This document shows positions 15,771 to 24,697 of a stretch of DNA of 64,000 nucleotides, piece after piece; within the stretch, counting starts at the first letter, position 1, and each line of letters begins with the position of its first letter. The position numbers and the translations under genes were made by a program. The notes beneath the pieces were generated by a model. That model saw nothing but the letters and a program-made list of their open reading frames with translations. It did no database searches and had not been told where the DNA came from. The stretch is from positions 310,001-374,000 of the forward strand of contig NZ_JBQHUF010000001.1 of the NCBI RefSeq assembly GCF_052065355.1, in the 5' to 3' direction. The DNA is from Flavonifractor sp052065355 (GTDB lineage Bacteria; Bacillota; Clostridia; Oscillospirales; Oscillospiraceae).

Positions 15771-17425
15771 GGTATGCGGGAGAGAAGCGGTTCAATATCT
15801 GGACCGTACTGACCCTGATCCTCCTGGCGCTGTTCCTGCTCTTCGTGATCTATCCCATCGGGATGCTGCTGACCAAGAGCCTGTTTACCGGCGGATCAGT
15901 GGATCTGAGCTATTTTGTAAAATTCTTTACCAAGAAGTATTATTGGAGTACCTTGGTGAACAGCTTTAAGGTGACCATTGCGTCCACCGCGGTGGCCGTG
16001 CTCATCGGCCTGCCTATGGCTTATTTGCTCCGGAGCATCAAAATCCCCTTTTCCGGACTGCTGAATATCCTGATCGTTATCTCCTACCTGTCACCCCCCT
16101 TTATCGGCGCCTACTCCTGGATTCAGCTGCTGGGCCGCAACGGCTTCATCACCCGGATCCTGAACGCCATTTTCCATGTGGAGCTGAAGGGCATCTACGG
16201 TTTTCCTGGGATCGTTCTGGTATTTTCCCTGCAGTCTTTCCCACTGATCTACATGTATGTTTCCGGCGCGCTGAAGAATCTGGACAACTCCCTGAATGAG
16301 GCGGCAGAGAGTTTGGGCTGCAATGCCTTCCAGCGTGTGACCAAGGTGATCTTCCCTCTGGTAATGCCCTCTCTGCTGGCGGGTATGCTGCTGGTGTTCA
16401 TGCGGGTGTTCTCCGACTTCGGTACACCTATGATCATCGGCGAGGGCTATAAGACCTTCCCCGTCATGCTCTATACCCAGTTTATGGGCGAGGTAGGCAC
16501 CAACGATGGCTTTGCGGCCACCATGTGTATCATCGTTATCATCATCGCCCTGATGTTCTTCTTCCTCCAGAAGATTCTGGGCCGCCGGTTCACCTATTCC
16601 ATGACCGCCCTCAAGCCCATGGAGATGCGCCGGGCCACAGGCTGGCGCAAGGTGGCATCCTATGCGGTGGTCTACATCATCACCTTCGTGGCCGCGCTGC
16701 CCCAGCTGACTGTAATCGTAACCTCTTTTATCGGAACCATAAACGGCTCTTTGTTTACCGGGGAATTCACCCTGGACAACTACCGGAACATCTTTGAAAA
16801 GGCGAACACCAGCGCCATCACCAACACCTACCTCTTCGGCCTGGAGGCCATTGTGGTGGTGGTGATCTGTGGTATCCTGATCTCCTACCTCAGTGTGCGC
16901 AAGCACAGCCCGCTGACCTCCGTGCTGGACGTACTCACGATGTTCCCATATATCATTCCCGGCTCCGTCCTGGGTATCTCGTTCCTGTATGCCTTCAACG
17001 GACCGCCCTTCCTGCTGGGTGGTACCGCGATCATCATAGTCGTATCCCTCTCCATCCGGCGGATGCCCTACACCATCCGCTCCAGTACGGCTATCATCGG
17101 TCAGATCAGTCCCAGCATCGAGGAGGCGGCTATCAGCCTGGGAGCTTCCCAGGTCAAGACATTTCTTCAGATCACCATCCCCATGATGCTGCCCGGTGTG
17201 CTGTCGGGGGCTATCATGAGCTGGATTACCCTGATCAGCGAGCTGAGCTCGTCGGTGATCCTCTACACCAGCCGCACCATGACCCTGACTGTGGCCATTT
17301 ACTCCGAAGTTATCCGCAGCAACTTCGGAAATGCTGCGGCCTATTCCACCATCCTGACCCTGACCTCTATCCTCTCCCTGCTGATCTTCTTCAAGGTCTC
17401 GGGCAGCAAGGATCTGAGCGTCTAA
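15767..17425 (+). CDS. ABC importer permease, two fused BPD domains (FbpB/PhnV-like)
   Basis: 552-residue membrane protein. The start at 15767 overlaps the ATPase stop (ATGA). It contains two complete permease units, each about six helices with an EAA loop: EAAESLGCNAFQRVTKVIFP (about residue 180) and EEAAISLGASQVKTFLQITI (about residue 450). This fused layout is usual for ferric iron and 2-aminoethylphosphonate importers, so one polypeptide replaces the usual dimer. Followed by a terminator. Confidence 0.9.
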   Translation: MRYAGEKRFNIWTVLTLILLALFLLFVIYPIGMLLTKSLFTGGSVDLSYFVKFFTKKYYWSTLVNSFKVTIASTAVAVLIGLPMAYLLRSIKIPFSGLLNILIVISYLSPPFIGAYSWIQLLGRNGFITRILNAIFHVELKGIYGFPGIVLVFSLQSFPLIYMYVSGALKNLDNSLNEAAESLGCNAFQRVTKVIFPLVMPSLLAGMLLVFMRVFSDFGTPMIIGEGYKTFPVMLYTQFMGEVGTNDGFAATMCIIVIIIALMFFFLQKILGRRFTYSMTALKPMEMRRATGWRKVASYAVVYIITFVAALPQLTVIVTSFIGTINGSLFTGEFTLDNYRNIFEKANTSAITNTYLFGLEAIVVVVICGILISYLSVRKHSPLTSVLDVLTMFPYIIPGSVLGISFLYAFNGPPFLLGGTAIIIVVSLSIRRMPYTIRSSTAIIGQISPSIEEAAISLGASQVKTFLQITIPMMLPGVLSGAIMSWITLISELSSSVILYTSRTMTLTVAIYSEVIRSNFGNAAAYSTILTLTSILSLLIFFKVSGSKDLSV

Positions 17426-17434
17426 AAGCGGGAA

Positions 17435-17466
17435 ACGGCGCACTCCCCGAGGGTGCGCCGTTTTTA
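17435..17466 (+). terminator. Terminator of the importer operon
   Basis: ACGGCGCAC pairs with GTGCGCCGT around an 8-9 nt loop, followed by TTTTTA. It separates the importer from the two-component genes. Confidence 0.9.
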
Positions 17467-17542
17467 TTACCGAGGGTGAAAAAATCCAGCGGACATGATA
17501 CAATAAAACAAACGACAGTGCTGGGACGGGGGAGAGGGCAGA

Positions 17543-19273
17543 GTGCGCAGAGTGAAATTTCAGGATCTGCTCCGCAGGTCTTTTATGGGCTATATCAGCA
17601 TCATGATCGTAGCTGTCCTGATCCTGATGGCAGGCGGGATGGCGATTAACTTTGCCACGGTGGTGGTAGGCGGCTGCCGGGAGAGCAACCAGAGCCTTGC
17701 CGGACATCTGAGTGCTCAGTATGCTGCTTATGAGACCGGCCTAGAGGAGCTGTCCAACCGGCCGGAGATCCAAAACGCGCTGCTGGACAGAAGCGGAGCC
17801 AGCCGTACGGCGGCCAACCAGCAGCTGTACCAATTTGTCAATGCCCAGGAGTTCAAGGCTTATTTTGTGTTGCTGGACGAGATAGGGGAGCCGGTCTGTT
17901 CCAACTTCAATGAGCGGAATCAGGAGAGCTTTACCGACGCAGCTCTCATTTCCGGGATGCGGGAACGGCTGGACAAATCTCCGGGAGAGCCCCTGTGCTT
18001 TATCTGCGACGTGCCGCTGACCAGCGAGCAGATGTGCAGCTACTCCTTCTGCCGGAGCATCCAGGGAGAAGACGGTAGAAGGATCGGGTATCTGTTTTTC
18101 AATCTGCGGGCGGAATCCTTCCACAGACAATTCCGGGCGGTACCCCAGGAGGTGCTTCTCACTGACCGGTACGACAATATCGTCTATACCACTATGGACC
18201 TGGAGGATGACCCGGAGGATAAGCTGCCTCCCGGCAAATACGCCCTGGGGATGAGCAGCAACGGGATCCAGGAGATCAGCGGCGAGTACTACTATATTGC
18301 AACCTCCACCGTTACGCCTCAGGGACTGCGGCTGTATACGCTCACCTCTCTGGCAGTCCATATCCAGGCTCTGTGGTACGGAGTGTTCCTGTTCTTCCTT
18401 CTGCTGCTGATCCTGGCGGCGATGGTGGTACTGATGACTCGGGCATTTGCCCGTCAGAATGCCCGGGAGCTGGGAGAACTGACCCGGGCGGTGGAGGAAT
18501 TGGACAAGAGCAGTGAACTCTATGAGCTGTCTCCCCAATGTTCGGAGGAATCCCAGCGGCTTTATACGCAGTTCCGGCGTATTACCCTCCACCTGCGGGA
18601 ACTGATTCGATACAACAGTGAGCTGCAGGACCGGCGGCGTCAGATGGAGATCAAGCAGCTGGAGGAGCAGTTCAACCCCCATTTTGTGTTCAATGTGATG
18701 GAAATGGTACGCTATCAGATCCCGGAGGACCCGGAGGCCGCTTCAGAGATGCTGATGTCCTTTGCCAACCTGATGCGGTACAGCATCAATTACGGCCACA
18801 CCAAGGTATCTTTGGAGACCGACGTGGAGTACGTCAACGATTACCTGCTGCTGCAGAAGGTGCGGTACAACAATTGCCTGCGCTATGAATTTATTATCCC
18901 GGATCAGCTGCTGGAGTGCCAGGTGCCCAAGCTCCTGCTCCAGCCTGTGATTGAAAACAGCATCAAGCACGGCTATCAGCAGGGGAAGATTCTGGAGATC
19001 GTGGTACAGGTGGAGCGGATAGGCGATGATCTGCGCTTTGTGGTGCGGGACAACGGCAAGGGGATCGATGCAGACCGCCTGGCCGCCATCCGGGAGAGCT
19101 TTACCATGGAACTCAACAGCGAGTACATTAAGCATATCGGGCTGTACAATATCCAGAAGGTGGTAGAGCTGATGTACGGTCCGGACTACGGCCTTACCAT
19201 AGAGAGCACGCCGGGCCAGGGAACCACGGTGACCCTGACCATGCCCTATGAAGTGGAGATGGAAGCATGCTGA
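17543..19273 (+). CDS. YesM/LytS-type sensor histidine kinase
   Basis: 576 residues. N-terminal helix (residues 14-45, IMIVAVLILMAGGMAINF), an extracellular domain of about 230 residues, a second helix (ALWYGVFLFFLLLLILAAMVVLM), a coiled linker, and a His_kinase domain with EEQFNPHFVFNVMEMVRYQI, where the HFVFN His is phosphorylated (usual form NPHFLFN), then the ATPase part with LLLQPVIENSIKHG and DNGKGID. The start is a GTG with GGGGGAGAGGG upstream. The stop overlaps the regulator by 7 nt. It follows the importer, so it may sense the same nutrient. Confidence 0.9.
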   Translation: MRRVKFQDLLRRSFMGYISIMIVAVLILMAGGMAINFATVVVGGCRESNQSLAGHLSAQYAAYETGLEELSNRPEIQNALLDRSGASRTAANQQLYQFVNAQEFKAYFVLLDEIGEPVCSNFNERNQESFTDAALISGMRERLDKSPGEPLCFICDVPLTSEQMCSYSFCRSIQGEDGRRIGYLFFNLRAESFHRQFRAVPQEVLLTDRYDNIVYTTMDLEDDPEDKLPPGKYALGMSSNGIQEISGEYYYIATSTVTPQGLRLYTLTSLAVHIQALWYGVFLFFLLLLILAAMVVLMTRAFARQNARELGELTRAVEELDKSSELYELSPQCSEESQRLYTQFRRITLHLRELIRYNSELQDRRRQMEIKQLEEQFNPHFVFNVMEMVRYQIPEDPEAASEMLMSFANLMRYSINYGHTKVSLETDVEYVNDYLLLQKVRYNNCLRYEFIIPDQLLECQVPKLLLQPVIENSIKHGYQQGKILEIVVQVERIGDDLRFVVRDNGKGIDADRLAAIRESFTMELNSEYIKHIGLYNIQKVVELMYGPDYGLTIESTPGQGTTVTLTMPYEVEMEAC

Positions 19274-20022
19274 AGGTCTTATTGGTGGAAGATGAAAACC
19301 TGATCCGGCGGGGGCTGCAGTTCCAGATGGACTGGACGGAGGTAGGCTGTGTGGTGGCGGGAGACGCAGCCACCGGGAAAGAGGGGCTGGAGCAGATCCG
19401 GGCGCTCAGGCCGGATATCGTGATCACAGATATCCGCATGCCGGACATGGACGGTTTGGAGATGCTGGCGGCTGGCAGGCGGGAATGCGAGTTTGAGTCC
19501 ATCATCATTACGGGCTACAGTGAGTTTGAGTACGCCAAGCAGGCCATTCACCTGGGAGTATCGGAATATCTGCTCAAACCGGTGGACCTCAACGAGCTGA
19601 AGGCCTGTCTCCAGCAGATCGCCCGCCGCCGGCAGGAGGGAAAGGCGATGGACACGCCCCAGATCGAACTGGCACCTGATCTGGACCCGGCGGCCATGGG
19701 CAACAAGTATGCCGCTGCCATGCTCCAGTACATCCAGGAACACTATGCTGAGCGGATCTCTCTGACCGATCTGAGCCAGGAACTGAACATCTCCTGCACC
19801 CACCTGAACGCCAAATTCAAGGCAGAGACCGGCTATACCTTCCATGACTTCTTGAACTACTATCGGATCAGTAAGGCGGTGGAGCTTCAGAAGCGGGGGA
19901 CTTACAAGATGTATGAGATTGCGGAGCTGGTTGGCTTTTCCGACTATAAGTATTTCAATAAAGTTTATAAGCGGTATGTGGGCTACGCACCCAACAAGAT
20001 TTTCCCCGGCCGAAAGATATGA
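19267..20022 (+). CDS. YesN-type response regulator with AraC HTH domain
   Basis: 251 residues. Receiver domain: LVEDENLIRRGL, phospho-Asp in VITDIRMPDMDG, Lys in LLKPVDL. C-terminal AraC domain (about 150-251) with two helix-turn-helix units: LTDLSQELNISCTHLNAKFK and YEIAELVGFSDYKYFNKVYKR. It is the partner of the kinase it overlaps and the best candidate regulator of the importer at 13.5-17.4 kb (inference). Confidence 0.92.
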   Translation: MLKVLLVEDENLIRRGLQFQMDWTEVGCVVAGDAATGKEGLEQIRALRPDIVITDIRMPDMDGLEMLAAGRRECEFESIIITGYSEFEYAKQAIHLGVSEYLLKPVDLNELKACLQQIARRRQEGKAMDTPQIELAPDLDPAAMGNKYAAAMLQYIQEHYAERISLTDLSQELNISCTHLNAKFKAETGYTFHDFLNYYRISKAVELQKRGTYKMYEIAELVGFSDYKYFNKVYKRYVGYAPNKIFPGRKI

Positions 20023-20023
20023 A

Positions 20024-20061
20024 AAAACCGCCCGTTTGCAGTGCTGCAAACGGGCGGTTTT
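20024..20061. terminator. Bidirectional terminator between yesN-like and rtcB
   Basis: 17-bp stem (begins AAAACCGCCCGTTTGCA), GTGC loop, T-run. Convergent genes flank it, so it serves both strands. Confidence 0.92.
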
Positions 20062-20086
20062 TGTACATGTCAGGATGGAGACTGGC

Positions 20087-21295
20087 TCAATCCTCGTCTC
20101 CGGCTTTGAAATTATAGATGGGCCGGATAATTTTCACCACTTCTGCCGTAGGACCGATGTTATCCAGAATATCCTGCATACCCTTGTAGGCCATGGGACA
20201 CTCGTCCAAGGTAGCCTTGCTCACCGAGGTGGTATAGATCTCTGACATCTGCTTTTTAAACTCAGACACCGTAAAGGACTGCTTGGCATCAGCCCGGCTC
20301 ATCAGGCGGCCCGCTCCGTGGGGAGCAGAGTAGTTCCAATCTTCATTTCCCTTGCCCACGCAGAGCAGGCTGCCGTCCCGCATATTGATGGGAATCAGCA
20401 GCTGTTCGCCTGCCCGGGCAGAGACGGCTCCCTTCCTCAGAATCATGCTGTCTGTATCGATATAGTTGTGGATGGTGGTAAACTGTTCCTCCACATGGAG
20501 CTTCATGCCTTTGACGATCTCGTCCATCATGGCCTGACGGTTCAGCATGGCAAATTGCTGGACAATCTTCATGTCGTGGATATACTGTTCGAACAGTTCT
20601 CCAGACACATAGGCAAGAGTCTTGGGGATACTGGTCTGCTTGAGATTTTTCAGTTTCTTCAGCGCTTTCTGAATTTCCTTCTCCCGGCCTTCCGCTTTCA
20701 TCTGGGCGACCAGAGCCTGGAGCGAGGCATCGTCGGTGCGGTTGAGCACCTTGTAGCCTGCCTCCTGATAATAGCTGGCTACCTCCACGCCTAGGTGGCG
20801 GCTGCCGGAATGGACCACGATATAGAGATTACCTTCGTCATCCTTATCCGCTTCGATAAAATGATTGCCGCCGCCCAGCGTACCGATACTTTTCTCTGCG
20901 CGTGGAAGGTCAACATGGCGGGCACAGCACAGCTGGCCCAGATCGATTTGGCTCAGGTACTTATGGGCTTTGTCCCGAATGGAGAAGCCGGAGGGGATCT
21001 TTTCATAGATCAGCTTGTCCAGCTTCTGCAATTCCAGACGGGATTCCCGGATGCGGATGGTCTCCATACCGCATCCAATATCTACGCCCACCAGATTGGG
21101 CACCACCTTGTCGGTGATGGTCATGGTGGTGCCGATGGTGCAGCCTGCTCCGGCATGGATGTCGGGCATCAGCCGAATACGGCTGCCCGCTGCAAATTCC
21201 TGGTTGCACAGCTCCTGCACCTGTGCAATGGAGGCGCTGTCCACCACGTCGGTAAAAATCTTAGCCTGATTAAATTTTCCTTCGATCTCGATCAT
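20087..21295 (-). CDS. rtcB: RtcB-family RNA ligase
   Basis: Joins RNA 2',3'-cyclic phosphate or 3'-phosphate ends to 5'-OH using GTP and Mn2+. 402 residues, the shorter bacterial form. Family marks: LMPDIHAGAGCTIGTT, GVDIGCGM (metal-binding Cys/Asp), SIGTLGGGNHFIE (Asn/His ligands), VVHSGSR, and HGAGRLMSR, whose His takes the GMP. No archease gene and no rtcR/rtcA are nearby. An extended -10 promoter lies at 21354-21359 on the minus strand. It probably serves RNA repair after RNase damage; the alr-linked MazF is a possible but unproven source. Confidence 0.93.
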   Translation of the reverse strand: MIEIEGKFNQAKIFTDVVDSASIAQVQELCNQEFAAGSRIRLMPDIHAGAGCTIGTTMTITDKVVPNLVGVDIGCGMETIRIRESRLELQKLDKLIYEKIPSGFSIRDKAHKYLSQIDLGQLCCARHVDLPRAEKSIGTLGGGNHFIEADKDDEGNLYIVVHSGSRHLGVEVASYYQEAGYKVLNRTDDASLQALVAQMKAEGREKEIQKALKKLKNLKQTSIPKTLAYVSGELFEQYIHDMKIVQQFAMLNRQAMMDEIVKGMKLHVEEQFTTIHNYIDTDSMILRKGAVSARAGEQLLIPINMRDGSLLCVGKGNEDWNYSAPHGAGRLMSRADAKQSFTVSEFKKQMSEIYTTSVSKATLDECPMAYKGMQDILDNIGPTAEVVKIIRPIYNFKAGDED

Positions 21296-21353
21296 AAATT
21301 CCTTTCTGCCTGTCAGCGTTAGGGATGATATTGGGGAAAAATGTGGGGCATTT

Positions 21354-21362
21354 ATTATACCA
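21354..21362 (-). promoter_or_regulatory. Extended -10 promoter of rtcB
   Basis: Minus strand reads TGGTATAAT, an extended -10 (TGnTATAAT), about 60 nt before the start codon. No good -35 is seen. Confidence 0.6.
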
Positions 21363-21442
21363 CAGCCGGTAAGCAGTCAGGTAGCCTTTTACTTGAAGAA
21401 TCGAGAACCTTTATAAAACTTTATAAAAGACATGTGGATATG

Positions 21443-21480
21443 CAGAGGGCGGAAACCGCCGACGCGGCTTCCGCCCTCTG
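21443..21480 (-). terminator. Terminator hairpin after the aldo/keto reductase
   Basis: 12-bp stem (CAGAGGGCGGAA with TTCCGCCCTCTG) with an inner CCGC/GCGG stem, 14 nt past the stop on the minus strand. T-tract is weak. Confidence 0.7.
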
Positions 21481-21493
21481 GCTCAATATGGTC

Positions 21494-22336
21494 TTACTTT
21501 GCCAGGGTCATGAACCATTCCACGGTATCGGGGTCATAGTGGGAGAAGAACGCACTTTCGGCGGTGTCCAGAGCGGAGATGGCTGCCATGTCCGCATCAG
21601 TCAGTTCGAAGTCAAAGATATTGAAGTTCTCCTCCATGCGTTCTACGTGGGTGGACTTGGGAATGACCACTACACCATTCTGGATCAGAAAGCGCAGTGC
21701 GGTCTGGGCTACAGATTTGCCGTATTTTGCGCCAATCTCCCGGAGCACAGGATTGGCGAACATACCATTTCTGCCCTCGGCAAAGGGTCCCCAGGACTCA
21801 ATCTGGGTCCCATATCGACTCAGTACCTTTTGGGCGGTCTTCTGCTGCTGGAACACATGGGTTTCCACCTGATTCACCGCGGGAACGATTTGGCAGAAGT
21901 TTGCCAGGTCAATAAAGCGATCCGGATAGAAATTGCTCACTCCGATAGCTCTGGCTTTACCGGCCCGATAGGCCGCCTCCATGGCTCGATAGGTGCCGTA
22001 GTAGTCACCGAAAGGTTGGTGGATGAGCAGCAAGTCCACATAGTCGGTCTGCAAGGCCTTCAGCGAGGCGTCGATGGAAGCTGCGGCTTTTTCCTCTCCG
22101 GCGTTAGTGATCCATACCTTGGTGGTGAGGAACAACTCGTCCCGGGGCAGGCCGCTTTTCCGCCATGCTGCACCAACGCCTGCCTCATTGCCATAAGCCT
22201 GGGCTGTGTCAATAGAGCGATAACCTACCCGGATGGCGTCGGACACACAGCGCTCCGTTTCGGCGGCATTTACCTGGTACACACCATAGCCCAACTGAGG
22301 CATTTTTACTCCGTTGTTCAGTGTTACGTTGTTCAT
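21494..22336 (-). CDS. Aldo/keto reductase
   Basis: 280-residue NADPH-dependent carbonyl reductase (AKR5-like, 2,5-diketo-D-gluconate reductase group). Start MNNVTLNNGVKMPQLGYGVYQV with AGGAGG 7 nt upstream. Catalytic tetrad visible: Asp and Tyr in SIDTAQAYGNE, Lys in LTTKVWI, His in LLIHQPFGDYY. The NADP site is PKSTHVERMEEN. Its start overlaps the flavodoxin stop as ATGA, so the two are one operon controlled probably by the divergent LysR gene. Physiological substrate unknown. Confidence 0.92.
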   Translation of the reverse strand: MNNVTLNNGVKMPQLGYGVYQVNAAETERCVSDAIRVGYRSIDTAQAYGNEAGVGAAWRKSGLPRDELFLTTKVWITNAGEEKAAASIDASLKALQTDYVDLLLIHQPFGDYYGTYRAMEAAYRAGKARAIGVSNFYPDRFIDLANFCQIVPAVNQVETHVFQQQKTAQKVLSRYGTQIESWGPFAEGRNGMFANPVLREIGAKYGKSVAQTALRFLIQNGVVVIPKSTHVERMEENFNIFDFELTDADMAAISALDTAESAFFSHYDPDTVEWFMTLAK

Positions 22337-22881
22337 ACCCATTCCTCCTGTTCTGATGTGCAAATTGTTTTTCCGTTGCTGCCCAGCCAGGCCCGCAGGA
22401 CGTTTTCCGATTGTCCCGCCCGGGCGCCCACAATTGCGAGGCCCGGCTTGACCACTGCTCTCGGACACAGACGACGAATGTCCTCTTCGCTGCGGCCCAG
22501 ACCGCTGCCCTCGTGGGTACAGAAGGGAAGGATTGTCTTCCCGGTAAAATCCAACCCCTCCAGGAAGGTAAATACCGCCATGGGCATGGTGCCCCAGTAA
22601 TTGGGGTATCCCAGGTAAACGGTATCGCAGTCCTCCCAATGTTCCGGCCATGCAGTCAGCTCCGGCCGGGCATTTCGGCGCTGGTCTTCCTGCGCCTGGG
22701 CGATACAGGTGTTGTAATCTTTGGCGTAGGGCTTGGCAGGCAGAATGTGAAACAGCTCTCCGCATGTAAACTTTTGTATCATGCTGGCGACAACCTGAGT
22801 GTTGCCGATTTCTAGGCTTTTTAGCGCGCCGCTTACATAGTTTTCATCGGCTCTTGAAAAATAAGCAATGAGAATTGCCAT
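22333..22881 (-). CDS. Flavodoxin-like protein
   Basis: 182 residues, flavodoxin fold (flavodoxin_4-like). N-terminal beta strand ILIAYFSRADENYV, then GNTQVVASMIQ; DTVYLGYPNYWGTMPMAVFTFLE is the second FMN loop, and PFCTHEGSGLGRS the third. Probably an FMN electron carrier or quinone/enone reductase-like protein. First gene of the pair with the aldo/keto reductase. AAGGAGGGATTA precedes the ATG. Confidence 0.9.
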   Translation of the reverse strand: MAILIAYFSRADENYVSGALKSLEIGNTQVVASMIQKFTCGELFHILPAKPYAKDYNTCIAQAQEDQRRNARPELTAWPEHWEDCDTVYLGYPNYWGTMPMAVFTFLEGLDFTGKTILPFCTHEGSGLGRSEEDIRRLCPRAVVKPGLAIVGARAGQSENVLRAWLGSNGKTICTSEQEEWV

Positions 22882-22922
22882 AGTTAATCCCTCCTTGGGT
22901 TCTTATTTTAACAGCCCATTCA

Positions 22923-22951
22923 TTGACTGGGAATCTCAGATCTGTTAGCAT
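22923..22951 (+). promoter_or_regulatory. Candidate promoter of the LysR gene
   Basis: TTGACT (22923-22928), 17 nt, TAGCAT (22946-22951), in the 102-bp divergent gap between the flavodoxin and LysR genes. LysR regulators usually bind in such gaps. Confidence 0.5.
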
Positions 22952-22983
22952 AGTATTAATAAATAGTTTATAGGAGGGAGAGC

Positions 22984-23886
22984 ATGCTCAATCCATTTCT
23001 GATGACCTTCCTAACAGTTGCTGACTGTGGAAGCTTTACCAAAGCCTCCAAACAGCTGTATATCTCTCCCACAGCGGTGATGAAGCAGATTGACGCGCTG
23101 GAATCCCATTTGGAGCTAAAGCTGCTGGAGCGCACGCCCCAGGGGGTGCATCTTACACCGGCGGGAGAAGTGATCCGGAGGGACGGCAAATTTCTGTCCG
23201 ATTATGTGCAGCGGTCCCTGGCTAACGCCCGGGCCGCCTCTGAGGCTGCGGATACCACCTTCTGCGTGGGTACTTCACTTTTAAATCCGGCCAAGCCCTT
23301 TATGGACCTGTGGTACCTGGTAAGCCGGGAATTCCCCGGCTATAAACTGCATTTGGTCCCCTTTGAGGATGAGCATCGGGGCATTTTGCGGGAGATTGGC
23401 CAGCTGGGGGAGAAGTTTGATTTTCTGGTGGGTGTTTGCAATTCTCGTGCCTGGCTGGATCAGTGCCGGATGCTGCCTCTGGGAATGTATCGAGCAATGG
23501 TGGCAGTCAGGCGGGAGCATCCTTTGGCCGGTAAGGAGCGGCTGGAAGTTGCCGATCTGTATGGCCAGACGCTGATGATGGTAAAGGAGGGGGATTCAGG
23601 GCTCAACGACCAACTGCGAGCGGATTTGCGCGCCAAACATCCGCAGATTCGGTTGGAGGACACGCCGTACTTTTATGACATGTCCGTTTTCAACCGCTGT
23701 GCGGAGACGGGAAACCTGCTGCTGACCCTGGAGTGTTGGCAGGATGTCCACCCAGGGCTGGTTTCCATCCCGGTGAATTGGGACTACGCCATTCCATACG
23801 GCCTGCTCTATGCGCTGGATCCCCCTTCCGATGTAGAGCGGTTTGTTCAGGCTGTAAAGCGTGTATGTTTGACGGGAGAAAAATAA
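22984..23886 (+). CDS. LysR-family transcriptional regulator
   Basis: 300 residues. N-terminal winged HTH: FLTVADCGSFTKASKQLYISPTAV, MKQIDALESHLELKLLER, then a substrate-binding-like effector domain from about residue 95. GGAGGGAG lies before the ATG. Divergent from the flavodoxin/aldo-keto reductase pair, the likely target. Ends in a bidirectional terminator. Confidence 0.92.
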   Translation: MLNPFLMTFLTVADCGSFTKASKQLYISPTAVMKQIDALESHLELKLLERTPQGVHLTPAGEVIRRDGKFLSDYVQRSLANARAASEAADTTFCVGTSLLNPAKPFMDLWYLVSREFPGYKLHLVPFEDEHRGILREIGQLGEKFDFLVGVCNSRAWLDQCRMLPLGMYRAMVAVRREHPLAGKERLEVADLYGQTLMMVKEGDSGLNDQLRADLRAKHPQIRLEDTPYFYDMSVFNRCAETGNLLLTLECWQDVHPGLVSIPVNWDYAIPYGLLYALDPPSDVERFVQAVKRVCLTGEK

Positions 23887-23923
23887 AGCAGCCCCATCTG
23901 TTACACAGATGGGGCTGCTTTTT
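23887..23923. terminator. Bidirectional terminator
   Basis: 15-bp stem (AGCAGCCCCATCTGT with its complement), 3-nt loop, TTTT. Lies between the convergent LysR and CMD-cupin genes. Confidence 0.92.
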
Positions 23924-23932
23924 CACAGTTGC

Positions 23933-24685
23933 TTAGTTCAGCTTACCGTACACATCGTCGGTAACAGCTTCCAGCCACTGGTTGGAACAGTTCACGCCAG
24001 GGACCTCCAAAGCCAGGTGGGAGAACCAACTGTCCGGGGCGGCACCGTGCCAGTGCTTCACGCCGGTGGGAATGTTGACCACATCGCCGGGATGCAGTTC
24101 CCGGGGCTCCTGACCCCACTCCTGATAGTAGCCTCTGCCGGCCACGCAGATCAGCATCTGGCCACCGCCCTGGTCGGCGTGATGGATGTGCCAATTGTTG
24201 CGGCAGCCGGGCTCGAAGGTGACATTGTATACCCCAACCTGATCGGTAGAGAGAGGGTACAGATAGCTCTGACCTATAAAGTACTGTGCAAAACCGTCGT
24301 TGGGCGACCCGATAGGGAAGACCATCTCCTGTTGATGACGGGTCTTACTGTCCTCGGCGGCGTCCTCAGCCCAGACTTCCTTGGCCATGCGGAAGGCTGC
24401 CCAGGCCTTGGGCCAGCCGGCGTAAAAGGCTGCATGGGTCAGGATCTCCGCGATCTCCTGCCGGGTGATACCGTTCTGCTTAGCGGTGCTCAAATGGTAC
24501 TGAAAGGAGCTATCCACCAGCCCCTGCGCCATCAGGGCCACTACTGTGACCAGAGAGCGGTCCCGCAGGGACAGCTTGTCCTCCCGGCTCCATACCTGGC
24601 CGAACAAAACATCGTCATTCAGTTCTGCAAATTTGGGAGCAAATTCACCCAGAGCATCTCTGCCTGCTGTTTGCTTCACTGCCAT
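23933..24685 (-). CDS. Carboxymuconolactone decarboxylase-cupin fusion protein
   Basis: 250 residues. N-terminal CMD/AhpD-like helical domain (about 1-105): LSLRDRSLVTVVALMAQGL, HLSTAKQNGITRQEIAEILTH, AAFYAGWP. It lacks the CxxC of true AhpD. C-terminal cupin (about 130-240) with metal-ligand motif NWHIHHADQGGGQMLICVAGRG and PTGVKHWHGAAPD. Fusions and pairs of this type are common in Clostridia redox clusters with flavodoxins and hydrolases; function is not established. Last gene of the minus-strand run 27310-23933. Confidence 0.88.
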   Translation of the reverse strand: MAVKQTAGRDALGEFAPKFAELNDDVLFGQVWSREDKLSLRDRSLVTVVALMAQGLVDSSFQYHLSTAKQNGITRQEIAEILTHAAFYAGWPKAWAAFRMAKEVWAEDAAEDSKTRHQQEMVFPIGSPNDGFAQYFIGQSYLYPLSTDQVGVYNVTFEPGCRNNWHIHHADQGGGQMLICVAGRGYYQEWGQEPRELHPGDVVNIPTGVKHWHGAAPDSWFSHLALEVPGVNCSNQWLEAVTDDVYGKLN

Positions 24686-24697
24686 ATGAAATACCTC

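Noticed and set aside
16091..17707. Long minus-strand open frame opposite the fused permease
   Set aside because: His/Gln/Asp-rich nonsense translation; the plus-strand permease has two EAA loops and regular helices.
21341..22600. Plus-strand open frame opposite the aldo/keto reductase
   Set aside because: Runs through the terminator hairpin and lacks any conserved feature.
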